From Tachypleus tridentatus (Eukaryota > Arthropoda > Merostomata > Xiphosura > Limulidae), in assembly GCF_004210375.1 (NCBI RefSeq), contig NC_134837.1:16809798-16873797 (forward strand): a DNA stretch of 64,000 nt, written 5' to 3'. Under the pieces are notes generated by a model. It saw nothing but the letters and a program-made list of their open reading frames with translations. It searched no databases and was not told the origin of the DNA. Shown here piece by piece: positions 1 to 11,799 of this stretch (positions are counted from its first letter, which is position 1; each line of letters starts with the position of its first letter). Made by a program: the position numbers and the translations under genes.

Positions 1-1700
1 AGTATTTTAACACCGACACGAGCCAGACTTACATATTGATGAGTAGAAAAAAAGAAAAACAGAAGATGAAGAATTGATCTTGTAAATGTAGAGTAAAACC
101 ATGTATCAACGAAACATGCTTGAAATGTTCTAGGTGTTTTATGTGAGTGTGTTGTTTTAACACGCCCCTTAGGAACCCAGGGGTGTCTTTACACTGCAAA
201 TTGTTGAATACTGAAAGAAAGTATAATCATGAAACTCCCCTAGATGGCGGTTTTGGAATAATCATTTCTAGTCGACTTTGTGACATGTTTTCGTTTGTTA
301 ACTGATGTTTTTTTAAAGTGAAATACAGCATTCTCGAGTCTTTATTCTAACTAGTACTAATGTTTTCCTGCTGAGAGTAAATTCAATTTTATATGAATAA
401 AGTCACATTCTCAGTATTGTTAATTAGGCAACTGCCAACCTATTACGCCTCAAATATCACAATTTTATGTTTAGTTTTCAAATGATATAAGAAAATTTTC
501 ATTTGCGATTCGATAGGGAAGATCGAAGCATTACAGTAGTCAACAGTGGGATAAGCAGACACGAACATTTCGAAAGCAGCTACAGGCATAACATTATACT
601 TTGCTTCCTAACCAATACCAAAGTAGTTCTGAACTGTTCCTCATTCCTCTGTGTGCCATTTGGAGACTTCCACACTTCTTGTTTTGTCCGTTAAGGTTGT
701 GATGTGTTGACAGATTTCAGTCTCTTTACCACTTTAAATCTGTTTTCGCAGTCCCAACACGAAAAAAAAAATGCGAGAAATATATTCTTTTTGGCCAATA
801 AAAACTCTAAAATATTTTAGTTTAAATTAAAAAAAAGCAGATTGCACAGTTATAATGCTTGGTTTATCAACAAATATGTCCTCCACTGGCTTGTGAGTGG
901 TCTGTTAAGTGTAGCAATAGTGCTAAATCATGGATCAGGAATAGATGAGGGTAAAACTTGTTCGAAGATATCACAATCGGTTTCACATACCTGCTGAATC
1001 AGAGATTCGTCAGTTGGTTAGTGAATTATGAATGAATATTAAAATAAAATGCGAAATATTATTGTATACTTGTAAAAAATGGTCTCGAATAATATTATTG
1101 TCCTAGTGGCTCTCAAACTAAATATACCAAAATGCCATTTCTGAAATGGAGAGTTAATATAAATTAATATTTAGATTTTTTCGTTTTAGTTGTTCAAAGC
1201 TTCATTTCTTAAGACCTATTGAAATAACCCCAAATCATCAGATACTGCAATGTTTCTCCTATTGGCTGTCTTAGACTAAGTACTAATAGATGCTGAGCTG
1301 GCCTATGTATCACGTGTCAATTCATATTCTTCAAGAAAAGGTGGAACTAAATGTGCATCTGGAAAACACCAAAACGGAAGTATTAAGTGGTAAATTGAAT
1401 TACCAGACTCAAAATTTAACGTCATTTCCCTTTAAGTGAACTTGTAATATGAGCTGAAATGTGAGACTAACTAAAAACTATTCATGTAGTTGTTTATTTT
1501 TTTCTGATCAGATCCTTGGACTGTTCCACTTCAGAAAATTCTATTAAAATTGGTTTAAATGGTTTCTGTCGTACTGTATAGGTTAAGACACCAATCGCAC
1601 AAACATACAACTCTGCTTTATTATATAGGTTTACCAAAAGTCCGTGAATTATGATTCTAGACATATGATCCAAGTGCTGGTAGCCAAAACTCAATAGTTT
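1..1700. other. AT-rich sequence, nothing recognised
   Basis: No transposase, SINE core or tandem array is visible. The only open frame of note (503-694, 63 codons) has no motif I recognise and is a length expected by chance. This may be intergenic or intronic. Confidence 0.5.
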
Positions 1701-1710
1701 TCTTATTTTT

Positions 1711-1946
1711 ATTTGTTTTTGAATTTCACGCAAAGCTACGCGAAGTCTATCTGCGATAGACAAGTCGTCATCACCACCCACCGCCAACTTTTGGGCTACT
1801 CTTTTACCAACGAATAGTGGAATTGACCGTCACGTTATACAGTCCCTACGGTTGATAGGGCTAGCATGTTTGATGTAAGGGGGATGCGAACCCTCGACCC
1901 TCAGATTACGAGTCGAACGCCTCAACTCACCTGGCCACGTCGGGCC
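1711..1946 (-). mobile_element. tRNA-Thr-derived SINE (family A)
   Basis: Family A in reverse: tail and centre first (AAAGCTACGCG, CACCACCCACCGCCAAC), then the tRNA-like head ending at GGCCACGTCGGGCC. It is flanked by a 10-bp target-site duplication TCTTATTTTT at 1701-1710 and 1947-1956, so it is a complete insertion. It carries more mutations than most copies and a short internal deletion. Confidence 0.9.
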
Positions 1947-2572
1947 TCTTATTTTTGTAAAATGTAACAAGAAATGTTATACTTAGAGTCACATTGTTAT
2001 ATGAACAGGTTTCTGCATTCTTATGTTATCTGTTCAAAGCGACATCAATGTGAGTACATGTCAACAAGTGTGAAGCCTCTGTCAGTTCATTACTAAGGAT
2101 GAATATATTTAATTTCGCTTTCTTTTATGCTTTCAAAATTAAAAAAAAGATTTGTTATTTTCGAATAGATATTATTATAAAACATGCAGCAAAATATAGA
2201 AAATAAAAGAAAGGGTATTTTTCTTTAACAACGGAATTTCTTTCTCTTCCACAGACATAATCCGTTTCATGAATAAATCTACATCTCTCTCACTGTCTAC
2301 AAAAATCTTCATCCACCTAAAGCAGTTCAATCATAAGCTTCTCCATACAGATAAGAAAAAGGAATGCATATTATTTTGTAACAAACATTACAAAGTTAAT
2401 GTAAAGAAATACAGAAAGCTCACATACAAAAGTAAATATGTAAAACTTATGTATATATAACTATACGCTATTTTCTTATATTAAAAGTTGAGCGCACAAC
2501 TAATCACCAGTTAGACTTACAATAGTAGCTACATTGAAACGAAATGAGCTGAGATCTAGATCTGTTGAAAGA

Positions 2573-2855
2573 TTGTTTGTTTGTTTGTTTTGAAATTTCG
2601 CACAAAGCTACTCGAGGGCTATCTGTGCTAGCCGTCCCTAATTTAGCAGTGTAAGACTAGAGGGAAGGCAGCTAGTCATCACCACCCACCGCCAACTCTT
2701 GGGCTACTCTTTTACCAACGAATAGTGGGATTGACCGTCACATTATAACGCCCCCACGGCTGGGAGGGCGAGCATGTTTGGCGCGACTCGGGCGCGAACC
2801 CGCGACCCTCAGATTACGAAGCGCACGCCTTAACGCGCTAGGCCATGCCAGGCCC
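2573..2855 (-). mobile_element. tRNA-Thr-derived SINE (family A), full length
   Basis: Near-consensus copy: GTTTGTTTG tail, centre TGGGCTACTCTTTTACCAAC, B box and head GGCCATGCCAGGCC, all in reverse. It is flanked by an 11-bp duplication CTGTTGAAAGA at 2562-2572 and 2856-2866. Little divergence suggests a young insertion. Confidence 0.93.
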
Positions 2856-3064
2856 CTGTTGAAAGAACTTGCTAATTCGCGTCCAGTTGAAAGTATTTAA
2901 CAGTGATGGTAATTATAATTTTCGTTTGTGTGAATGAGCCAAAAATAAACGAATATATTACAATGATTCACCATTGTACTAACGGTGTTACAGTAACTAC
3001 GTTACATAGATACGCAATTTCGCGATGACGCGAAACCTACTTGAAGTAAGAATGTATCTTAGGT

Positions 3065-3220
3065 CGGCTGGTATGGATATTTAACACTTTTACCAGAATA
3101 AAGCTGATAACAATGTTTCGACCTACGTAGGTCATCTTTTATTAATCTGGAGATAATCTATGAAGGTCAAAACGTTGTTCTTTGCTTCATTTTGGTAAAA
3201 TTGTTAATACCCACAGCAGC
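3065..3220. mobile_element. Penelope-type foldback (two inverted terminal segments)
   Basis: Left arm 3065-3123 and right arm 3173-3220 are imperfect inverted copies of about 50-58 bp (left begins GGCTGGTATGGATATTTAAC, right ends TTAATACCCACAGCAGC). Next to the left arm is the palindrome GACCTACGTAGGTC followed in reverse by the GTTTCGACC signature (reverse complement GGTCGAAAC). The same signature occurs at both ends of the Penelope-like element at 46757-47853 and in the fragment at 18760-18870. Assignment to Penelope-like terminal sequence is by that similarity; no protein is encoded here. Confidence 0.55.
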
Positions 3221-3225
3221 TGTTC

Positions 3226-3848
3226 TAAGATTGATTGATACGTGCTTTGTGCCGCGAGGTTTACAGCGATTTGATAACATGGGTTGAACTGTTGTATTTA
3301 ATGTATTACAGTGACTAGGTTCACGATTTGTGTAAACGGTTTGCTAACGGTCATCTTATATCAATTCATCTGTTGTATTAATGGTGTTTTCGACTGCATT
3401 TTGATGTTTAAATATACTTTTGATTTTCGCTCAAACAAAATATAATAGTATTGAACGTTCCGAGACTTGAGAATTATGATATCTCTTTCATATGTATGTG
3501 CAGGAATAAGTGTTTATAAATATATACATCCATAATATAGTAATAAACGTTTGTTTCCCAGATATTTTATCACGTGTATCGCCAGACATCTGAAAATGTC
3601 CATTGGAAACCATGAGAAAAAAAAGACTAAACTCCAGAGATATTCATTGAGTTGTCACCAAGTGTATTGAAATATTCCTGGGAAATCATATAAATAAAGA
3701 TTAAAGCCCAAATTAATTTAACATTTTATTCTCTCTCTCTACAAGTAATATTGTTGTGGTTTACAAACGTTTCGACATTTCATAGTTAACATAACAAGTC
3801 TGTATGTAATGTATTTCAACCTTTCTTAGAACTATCCGCATTATGTAT
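3226..3848. other. AT-rich spacer, nothing recognised
   Basis: Sequence between a Penelope-type foldback and a truncated SINE. It contains a short CTCTCTCTCT run near 3731 and no coding or repeat signal that I can support. Confidence 0.4.
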
Positions 3849-3849
3849 G

Positions 3850-4070
3850 ACAGGCACTCGACTCGTAATCTGAGGGTACGAGTTCGAATCCCAGTCGCAC
3901 CAAATGTGTTCGCCTTTTCAGATGCGGGAGCGTTATAATGTGATGGTCAATCTCACTACTCGTTGATAAAGTACTAGCCCAAGAGTTGGCGGTGGATGGT
4001 GATGATTAGCTGCCTTCTCTCTAGATAGCCCTCGTGTAGCTTTGCGCGAAATTCAGAAAACAAACAAACA
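3850..4070 (+). mobile_element. tRNA-Thr-derived SINE, 5' truncated
   Basis: Starts within the head (GCACTCGACTCGTAATCTGA), has the B box GAGTTCGAATCCCAG, centre and tail ending AACAAACAAACAA. A deletion of about 40 bp removes the stretch between the CTTCTCTCTAG and ATAGCCCTCG parts of the core. Confidence 0.88.
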
Positions 4071-4450
4071 ATCATGCCTAAACGATAATAAAATGTACGG
4101 TTGTAAATTCACTTAATTATAACAAGTATTTCAAAAAGTAAAATTAATATTTTTGTTTCATCGAGTTTGTTACAAAGTGACTATTTAGATAGCATGTTTC
4201 GTAACCACAAGTTGTTTATATGTTTGCACAATATTAACCTAATTTACAGTCTATAAAGTCTTGTAAAATATAGTTTTTCATATATAAATCTTTAAACAAA
4301 ACATTCTAACTGATATGATCATCCATACACTACATTAACTTGGAATCTTTGTGATTCTGATTCATGTTAGTTTATATGTAAAACGATCAAACTCGGATTT
4401 AATTTATATAATATTACACACACATGTTCACAGACTATTATATTTCAGAA
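4071..4450. other. AT-rich spacer
   Basis: No gene, tandem repeat or transposon signature recognised between two SINE fragments. Confidence 0.4.
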
Positions 4451-4451
4451 C

Positions 4452-4605
4452 CTGAGCCACTCTTTTACCAACGAAAAGTGGGATTGACCGTTACATTATG
4501 ACGCTCGCATGGCTTAAAAGTCTAGCATGTTTGGTGCAACGGGGATTCGAACCTGCGGCTCTCGGATTACTAGTCGAGTGCCTTAACCACTTGACCATGC
4601 TGGGC
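4452..4605 (-). mobile_element. SINE family A fragment (head and half of centre)
   Basis: Reverse-strand piece from GAGCCACTCTTTTACCAACG through the B box to the head CCATGCTGGGC. The tail half of the element, which would lie to the left, is absent, so the copy lacks its normal 3' end. Confidence 0.85.
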
Positions 4606-5228
4606 TTTGTGGCTGACTTAACAAGTCGCTTAGAGTAATATAACTTTTAAAGAAATCACAACATACTGTTGAAACCGATTATTAGCATACGAATTTAATG
4701 TTTCAACATGTATTAGTCTGTTTTTTAAACATGCTAAAAACATAAAGTAAACATTTAAAGTGTTATAACATTCGATACGAGGAAACAACGTGGCAACAAA
4801 TATCCAATTATAGAAAGAAAGATTTTATGTGCTCTAAGTAGGTCGCGAATTAAACCTGGTTATAGTTTCAGAAATCTACAGCGAATATTAAAGAGAATGA
4901 ATTTTGTGTTGTAAAATAATTATATTTCATGTTTTGGTTAAACCTTTTCTTTAATTAATTCTACGATTCTAGATTAACGGTTCACAAGATGTAACCTCAG
5001 GGAAATTTTGGTTGGCAGAGAGCGATTTTGTTTTTCGTTCAGAAACATGCATAAATTAATTTGACCTGATTAGTAATAAGTGAAAATGACATCCCAGCGA
5101 GCGTGTATGGAAAATCTAGCAGAATAACAAAACAACAGTAACTTATGTTTTCTCAGGATTAACTGAAGCTACAATGTTTGCTAATATCAGAGAAACAGGT
5201 GAACATATGCTCTTTCATTACATAACGC
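4606..5228. other. AT-rich spacer
   Basis: No recognisable feature. Short open frames here lack motifs. Confidence 0.4.
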
Positions 5229-5352
5229 TCCCCGAGTGGCACAGCAGTGTGTATGCAAACTCACACCGCGAGAATCCTGGTTTCGATACTTGTGATTGGC
5301 AGAGCACAGAAAGATTATTGTGTACCTTTGTGCTTAATTTCAAACAAACAAA
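5229..5352 (+). mobile_element. Short tRNA-derived SINE (family B)
   Basis: A ~124-bp element: A-box-like GAGTGGCACAGCAGTGTGTA, B-box-like TGGTTTCGATACTTGTG, then GCAGAGCACAGA, TGTGCTTAATTTCAAACAAA tail. Three related copies are at 12039, 25441 and 42603. The loop CTTACAA preserved in other copies fits a tRNA-Val (TAC) ancestor, but that is tentative. Open frames over this copy are incidental. Confidence 0.7.
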
Positions 5353-5431
5353 TAGTTCATAATAAAAACGTAAATTTAACTACTTCTAAATACAGTCTAG
5401 TGAAAGCTTCCAACATGTCTTACATTTTACG

Positions 5432-5475
5432 GGCCCGGCGTGGCCAAGCGTGTTAAGGCGTGCGACTCATAATTT
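5432..5475 (+). mobile_element. Isolated SINE family A head
   Basis: Only the first ~44 bp of the tRNA-like head (CCCGGCGTGGCCAAGCGTG ... GCGACTCATAAT) is present, then unrelated sequence. Loss of the whole 3' part is not what ordinary 5' truncation gives, so a later deletion is likely. Confidence 0.75.
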
Positions 5476-5759
5476 CGTATGAGCTAAGGTTACTTCTATG
5501 TAGTTATTCTTTCTTAAAGAAAGTTATAAGCCTGTATAATATCATAAATAACATTCATTTATTTTGTAATAGCACGTCACCACATTACGCTACTCCATAC
5601 AGTTAAATAATTAACTTATACATTTTAAACTTTATCTAACAGTTACAAAATCGTTTCACTGTGTAACTTGTTAGGCCTGTCAAGTTACTTCATCCATTCC
5701 TGAAATACTTGGTATTAAACTTCTCGTTATGGTTAATTTATACAGTTAATAAATCCTCA

Positions 5760-6036
5760 GGCCCGGCATGGCCAAGCGTGTTGAGGCGTGCGACTCGTAA
5801 TCAGAGCGTCGCGGGTTCGAACCCCGGTCGCACCAAACATGCTCGCCATTTCAGCCGTGGGGGTGGTTATAATGTGACGGTCAATCCCACTATTCGTTGG
5901 TAAAAGAGTAGCCCAAGAGTTGGCGGTGGGTGGTGATGACTAGCTGCTTTCCCTCTAGTCTTACACTACTAAATTAGGGAAGACTAGCGCAGATAGCCCT
6001 CGTGCAGCTTTGCGCGAATTTCAAACAAACAAACAA
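5760..6036 (+). mobile_element. tRNA-Thr-derived SINE (family A), full length
   Basis: Complete and near consensus: head GGCCCGGCATGGCCAAGCGT, B box GGTTCGAACCCCG, core GTCAATCCCACTATTCGTTG and CCAAGAGTTGGCGGTGGGTG, tail CAAACAAACAAACAA. I saw no clean flanking duplication. A 64-codon frame across the head is not a gene. Confidence 0.92.
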
Positions 6037-6838
6037 TAGATTTTATTCTTTTTCTTCAGATAAAACCAAAGTTTTACAAAATAAAGATATATTTCATATT
6101 TTTCTTACTAATTGCAGTTTTTATTTTATCTAATTAAACTGAATCACAAAAAAACAAGACCCACGAGGGGTATACATAATTGTTTTCGAAACTGGAAACG
6201 TAAATGTTAATCTAAGTTGCTTTCGTCTCAAAGCATCTCGGATCGCTACATATTTAATCAATACCGGGGGATGATATTCGTTTAAAAATACTTCGATTCT
6301 TCGGAGGTTATCCTTGAAATGTTTAGACTTTTGTTCTTTAAATTGAAGGCTTTTTAAGAGTAATTTTACGAATCGTATTAATTTTCTTCTCAGTGCAAAG
6401 TGTTTTTAAGAAAAAAAATAAATTAACCAAATTATTTTCTACATTATAACAGTCATTTATTTACGCATATTAAAACCAAGCTAGATTAAGGTTGAAAGGC
6501 ACTACAGAATTCTATAAGGCATGAAATTTAATTTTGAGAACAACTGTAGATTTTAATAGGATTATACATTTATTTCAGCCAATCACATATAGACAAGAAA
6601 CAAAATCAGATTTTTATTGTGTCCTATTCAGAAATATAATTAAACGTGGTTCTCCTGCAGGAGATAGTTGTCAGTACTATTCACATATTGAATGTCATTC
6701 ATGATTCATTGCTTTAACAATCGTATTATCTGAGAGTGTATTTCTGAACCACAGATTACTGACATTACTTGTATATTAGACCAATATTTATCTTATGAAG
6801 TCAACTGGCTGTCATGTTGAGATGTAGAAAACACATAT
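6037..6838. other. AT-rich spacer
   Basis: No gene or repeat recognised before the 35-bp array begins. Confidence 0.4.
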
Positions 6839-6839
6839 A

Positions 6840-7470
6840 TGTGCAACTCATGATTTCGTTATAACTTATCTAATTATTAAACTAATGATTTCATTATAAC
6901 TTGCCTATATGTCTAACTCATGATTTCATTATAACTTGACTGTATCTTTAACTCCTGATTTCATTATAACTTGTCTATGTGTCTAACTCATTATTTCATT
7001 ATAACTCGTCTGTATGTCTAACTCATGATTTCATTATAACTTGTCTATGTGTCTAACACATGATTTCATTATAACTTGTCTATATGTCTAACTCATGATT
7101 TCATTATAACTTGTCTATGTGTCTAACTCCTGATTTCATTATAACTTGTCTATGTGTCTAACTCCTGATTTCATTATAACTTGTCTGTATGTCTAACTCA
7201 TGATTTCATTATAACTTGTCTATATGTCCAACTCCTGATTTCATTATAACTTGTCTGTATGTCAAACTCATGATTTCATTATAACTTGTCTATGTGTCTA
7301 ACTCATGATTTCATTATAACTCGTCTGTATGTCTAACTCATGATTTCATTATAACTTGTCTTTGTGTCTAACTCATGATTTCATTATAACTTGTCTGTAT
7401 GTCTAACTCATGATTTCATTATAACTTGTTTGTATGTCTAACTCATGATTTCATTATAACTTGTCTATTT
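6840..7470 (+). repeat. Minisatellite, 35-bp unit, about 18 copies
   Basis: Unit approximately TGATTTCATTATAACTTGTC plus TATGTGTCTAACTCA, period 35 bp. Variants alternate TATGTGTC, TATATGTC and TGTATGTC in the second half. Copies are very similar in the middle and decay at both ends. No ORF of interest. Confidence 0.92.
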
Positions 7471-7620
7471 GTTTGATTTACTGCACATTTTTCTTTCGTA
7501 CTTCCGGTTTGACTATAATTTATCGGTCTGATTTTTGAGTTGTATATCTATCTGACTTTTTTATTTGATTATAACTTCTCTAACCGTCTCATTTTTTCTT
7601 CAATATTTTTTTTCCGCTGA
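7471..7620 (+). repeat. Decayed continuation of the 35-bp array
   Basis: Fragments such as TGATTATAACTTCTCTAACC and GTCTGATTTTTGAGTTGTAT keep the motifs of the neighbouring array with many changes. It looks like an older, non-homogenised edge. Confidence 0.5.
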
Positions 7621-7640
7621 AACAACGGTAATTTTACCGA

Positions 7641-7726
7641 TTTAAACACTAAAATCAGGGTTCGAGTTTTTCCGGTGGACACAGCAGATAGCTCGATGTG
7701 GCTTTGTTATAAGAAAGCACACGCAT
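7641..7726 (+). mobile_element. SINE family C fragment
   Basis: B-box region AAATCAGGGTTCGAGTTTTT followed by GTGGACACAGCAGATAGCTC and GGCTTTGTTATAAG, then GCACACGCA. Matches the 3' part of copies at 14247, 23966 and 42743. Head missing. Confidence 0.6.
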
Positions 7727-7999
7727 TTAATATATCAATGTGACTGATTTATGATTTATTGTAATCTCACATGTTGTAGTTAAAAAAGACATAATTAATT
7801 TCTAATTCATAATATTAACCCCGAATGAGGGTGATAGATTTTGTTTTCTCGAAACTCAACCGATTTTTTATTAAGATCTTTTGCTGAAAACAAATTGCTA
7901 AATGTTTACAGCTAGCTTGCCTAAAAGACCAGTCCTTATGGAAAAATGTCAAATATACTTCAATACTTAAAAACGTATGTAGGTTTATTACTTAGTTAC

Positions 8000-8470
8000 A
8001 AGTCATCTGTCTGACTTATCAGCTCTCTATCTGTTTGATTTATGACTTTATTGTGACGTGTGTACTTCTCTCATTTATCACTCAAATACGTGTTATCTTC
8101 CAGCCTGATTTATGGCTTGTTCACCTGTCTGCTTTGTTATTGTATTCTAACTTTATGACTTGGTTATTTGTCTGTCTCATTTATTAGTTAAATAAATGCT
8201 CTCTACCAGTCTGATTTATGACTTGGTTATTTGTCTTTCTGATTTATTACTTAACTTACTGCTCTATACCTGTCTGATTTATGACTTATTTGTTTGTCTA
8301 TGTGATTTATTATTTAACTAAATGCTCTATACCTGTCTGATTTATTAGTTAACTAACTGCTCTATACCTTTCTGATTTATTTGTTAGCTAACTACTCTAT
8401 ACCAGTCTGATTTATTTGTTAACTAACTACTCTATACCAGTCTGATTTATGATTTGTTTGTTTGATTTTT
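8000..8470 (+). repeat. Diverged minisatellite, period about 35 bp
   Basis: Units such as CTCTATACCAGTCTGATTTA plus TTTGTTAACTAACTA (35 bp) repeat with many variants. The same period and the shared GTCTGATTTAT and TAACTT words suggest kinship with the array at 6840-7470. Confidence 0.65.
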
Positions 8471-8974
8471 CAATTGATTCTAACTTCTTTACCTCTCTGG
8501 GTTTTAACTTCTCTACCTGTTCAAGTTACAATTTGATTCTAATTTGTGTATCTATTAGACTTAGTTATATCGCGATCGTGAGTTACATGATAGATTAATT
8601 GTTTCTGATGTCATGCAATAAATGTTCTTCCGTTTCTTTCTTTAAACTTTCCGTTGCGGAAAGCATGACAAATCAACAGCTAGCTTATACAATAGCAGAG
8701 AAACAATCAGCGCCTTTGGAAATATGTCAAACATACGACAATATTTATATGCACAAACATGCGTAAATATAAGCAAATATCATTTATATCGTTTTACACC
8801 CTTCCAAATCAATAGTTAATTTTTACTACACAGAGCGGAAGATATATATTTTAAAGAGAATCTTGTTTTAGTTAAAATTTATACATAACAGTGTTTTAAT
8901 TATTTCTTTCAGTTCTTAGAAACGGAATTAATATCTAATAAAAGATAAAATGAATATAACGTGACCTACGTGAT

Positions 8975-9545
8975 ATAATAGTCTTGGTCAAACTTAATCT
9001 TGTGGTATAGTCCTTGATAATACGGTAAGTTAGTAGTTTTGTGGTATAGTTCTTGATAATATGAAAAGTTAGTAGCTTTGTGGTATAGTCCTTGATAATA
9101 TGAAAAATTAGTAGCTCTGTGTTATAGTCCTTGATAATATGAAAAGTTAGTAGCTTTGTGGTATAGTCCTTGATAATATGAAAAGTTAGTAGCTCTGTGG
9201 TATAGTCCTTGATAATATGAAAAGTTAGTAGCTTTGTGGTATAATCCTTGATAATATGAAAAATTAGTAGCTTTGTGGTATAGTCCTTGATAATATGAAA
9301 AGTTAGTAGCTTTGTGGTATAGTCCTTGATAATACGGTAAGTTAGTAGTTTTGTGGTATAGTTCTTGATAGTATGAAAAATTAGTAGCTCTGTGGTATAG
9401 TCCTTGATAATATGAAAAGTTAGTAGCTTTGTGGTATAGTCCTTGATAATATGAAAAGTTAGTAGCTTTGTGGTATAGTCCTTGATAATATGAAAAGTTA
9501 GTAGCTTTGTGGTATAGTCCTTGATAATATGTAAGGTTAGAAACA
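8975..9545 (-). repeat. Minisatellite, 39-bp unit, about 14 copies
   Basis: Unit TAGTCCTTGATAATATGAAA plus AGTTAGTAGCTTTGTGGTA, 39 bp, i.e. 13 codons. Because the unit length is a multiple of three and one minus-strand frame has no stop, a 217-codon frame results whose product is a 13-residue repeat (LLTFHIIKDYTTK). There is no upstream promoter or homologous protein that I know; I read it as non-coding. Two identical-looking variant blocks (units with ATACGGTAAG, 9019 and 9332) suggest block duplication. Confidence 0.9.
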
Positions 9546-9599
9546 CTTTCTTTGTACTTGGTAATGTGAAATTTAGTAACTTGCTCAAGTACCAGATTG

Positions 9600-11029
9600 A
9601 TCTAACATGTTTTTCAGATATGATTCTATTAGTGTAACTGCAGAAGTGACTGGAGAAAGTGGAGGAACTTGTATGATATATTGGGTCCTCAGTAGGATGG
9701 GGTTTGGGGGTTTGAGCCTCGTAGATGAGCGTTTTTTTATCTTAGTGTTAATCTTTAATCAAGTAATGTGATATGTTGCTTACTCTAGAATAACATATTC
9801 TTCAAAAACTGTTAATATACTAATGTGTAAGAAGTCTCCACTGTCCCCTGTTATTAATTATTACTTGTTCTACAATAAGTATTTTTTAGATACGTTGATG
9901 CTAGTAGTCGCCATTATACACGTGCTTTTAGTCACTTCTTACTATTGGATTACTTATTTGTTGGACACATTGATATCATAATGTGTTCGTAGTCTCTGTT
10001 ATACACATATTATTAAATGTGAAGTCTGCGATAGAATCTGTATGATTTATCCGTTCTAAGCCTTTAAATTACCGTTTTCTTGGAAAGTGAAACTTGAAAC
10101 TTATCGCCACTTTGACGGAACTATTTTTAAGGATTCATACACGTAGACAAGTCACATAAACAGATAACTATGCAAAGTTGTGTGGTGTTTTGAGATGTTT
10201 TTTTTACTTACAAAGTAATGCTATATTTGCATACAATTTGAAGAATATGCGGCTTTAAATTATTCAGCCAGCTAAATAATTTAAAAGAATAAGTTAGTTG
10301 TATTAACATTGCGTGTTATTGAACTTTGTGAATGGAATATAGGATAAGCACGTGTGTAAAAAGACATATACCTTCCACGATTGTATAAAGTCAAGCCTTA
10401 TCATCTTATTTTGCTTTTATTCAAGGTTACTGACGAGTGATAGAATTTCCTAATCCATTATAACTCAGTGACAAGTGGTAAAGCAAATGATACATTGGGA
10501 TTTACATTTTACTTTTAAAACAGCTAGATAGAAAAGACGGATAGGAAAATGATATTTTCAAAGTATAGAGATTGATCATATCTAGTGAAGCTCAGAACAA
10601 AAGGTTTTATAGTGTTCTTATAGCATCCACAGATCACAAATAAATAATGCTTATACTATCTGATCTATCAATGTTGTATACAACGTATAACAGCCGACAG
10701 GTATTGTAAGTAAACCTGCGAACCTAATAACACGTGTCAGTCTCACGTACGTAATGAACAGTGAGTGTTTTCAAACAAGACCGAAAACTACAACATATAT
10801 TTTTATCTGCCATATCAATACATTGGTTGTAATGGTATAAATATATGCCATTGAAAGGCATAATGGAATATTTATTGTTACTCAACCAGATATAATTCTT
10901 AATTCGTGTGACCTAATCCAATATAGTTTTTTTTTATTTGATAAGACATGATTTTTGTGAATACATGACTAGATATTCCAAATTTCTTCCAACTAAATGT
11001 AACACTATTCATGAGAGTTTATTATTTCA
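9600..11029. other. AT-rich spacer
   Basis: About 1.4 kb with no SINE, array or coding signal recognised. The longest open frames are short. Confidence 0.45.
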
Positions 11030-11790
11030 AGTAGAAGCGTCAGCTGTTGTGACTAGTTGAGATACAGTTGTTGTGACTAGATTACACAATGTTCTCGAGA
11101 CCAGGCGAGACATGGCTGTTGTGTTTAGGTGAGACACATTTATTGTGACTTGATTAGACTGCGCAGTCAATAGAAAAGACACAGTTGTTTCGTTTGGTTA
11201 ATTTTGAATTTCGCGAATAGCTATACGAGAGCTATATGCGCTAGCCGTCCATAATTTAGCAGTGTAAAACTACAGAAAAGGCAGCTATTCACCACCACCC
11301 ACCGCCAACTCTTGAGCTACTCTTTTACCAACGAATAGTGGAATTGACCTCACATTATAACGCCCCCACAGCTGAAAGGGCGAGCATGTTTGGTGTGACG
11401 GGAATTCGAACCCGCGACCCTATGGTTGCGACTCGAGTGTCTTAACCTCATGGCCATGCCGGGCCTGTATGATTGTTCTGAGTAGATGAGACGCAGTTCT
11501 TTTTATTAAATTAGACAATGTTTTTCTGATGAAACAAGAAAATTGTTGTGCTTAAGTAAGATATAGCTCTTAGTAATCTCGTTAGTTTATAAGACAGTTC
11601 TTCTCACCATATAAGACTTACTTTGTGTGACTTAAGATATAATTGTTGTGAGCAAGTCCGACATAATGTTTGAACCTAAAAAAAACAAATAATTCTTATC
11701 ACCAGATAAAACACGATTGCTGCGACCGGATTAGACAGTTCTTCTGGCCAGATAAGACATAATTTTTGCGACAAAGAACGCACGTGCTAT
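11030..11790 (+). repeat. Highly decayed ~30-bp array, interrupted by a SINE
   Basis: The words GTTGTGACTAG, GAGACAC/AGACAC and AGATAAGACATAATT recur roughly every 30 bp from 11040 to 11160, and again from 11470 to 11790 on the other side of a SINE; an isolated ATTGTGACTAGATGATTAG at about 12187 looks like another unit. Units are too diverged to give an exact period by eye. Confidence 0.5.
11189..11466 (-). mobile_element. tRNA-Thr-derived SINE (family A)
   Basis: Reverse copy with tail GAATTTCGCGAATAGC, core CACCACCCACCGCCAAC, B box and head GGCCATGCCGGGCC. It lies within the decayed array at 11030-11790, so it inserted after that array formed. Confidence 0.9.
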
Positions 11791-11799
11791 CTTCCCTTG

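Noticed and set aside
8935..9588. 217-codon minus-strand frame with a 13-residue repeat
   Set aside because: Entirely explained by a 39-bp minisatellite with no stop in one phase; flanking residues carry no signal or homology known to me.
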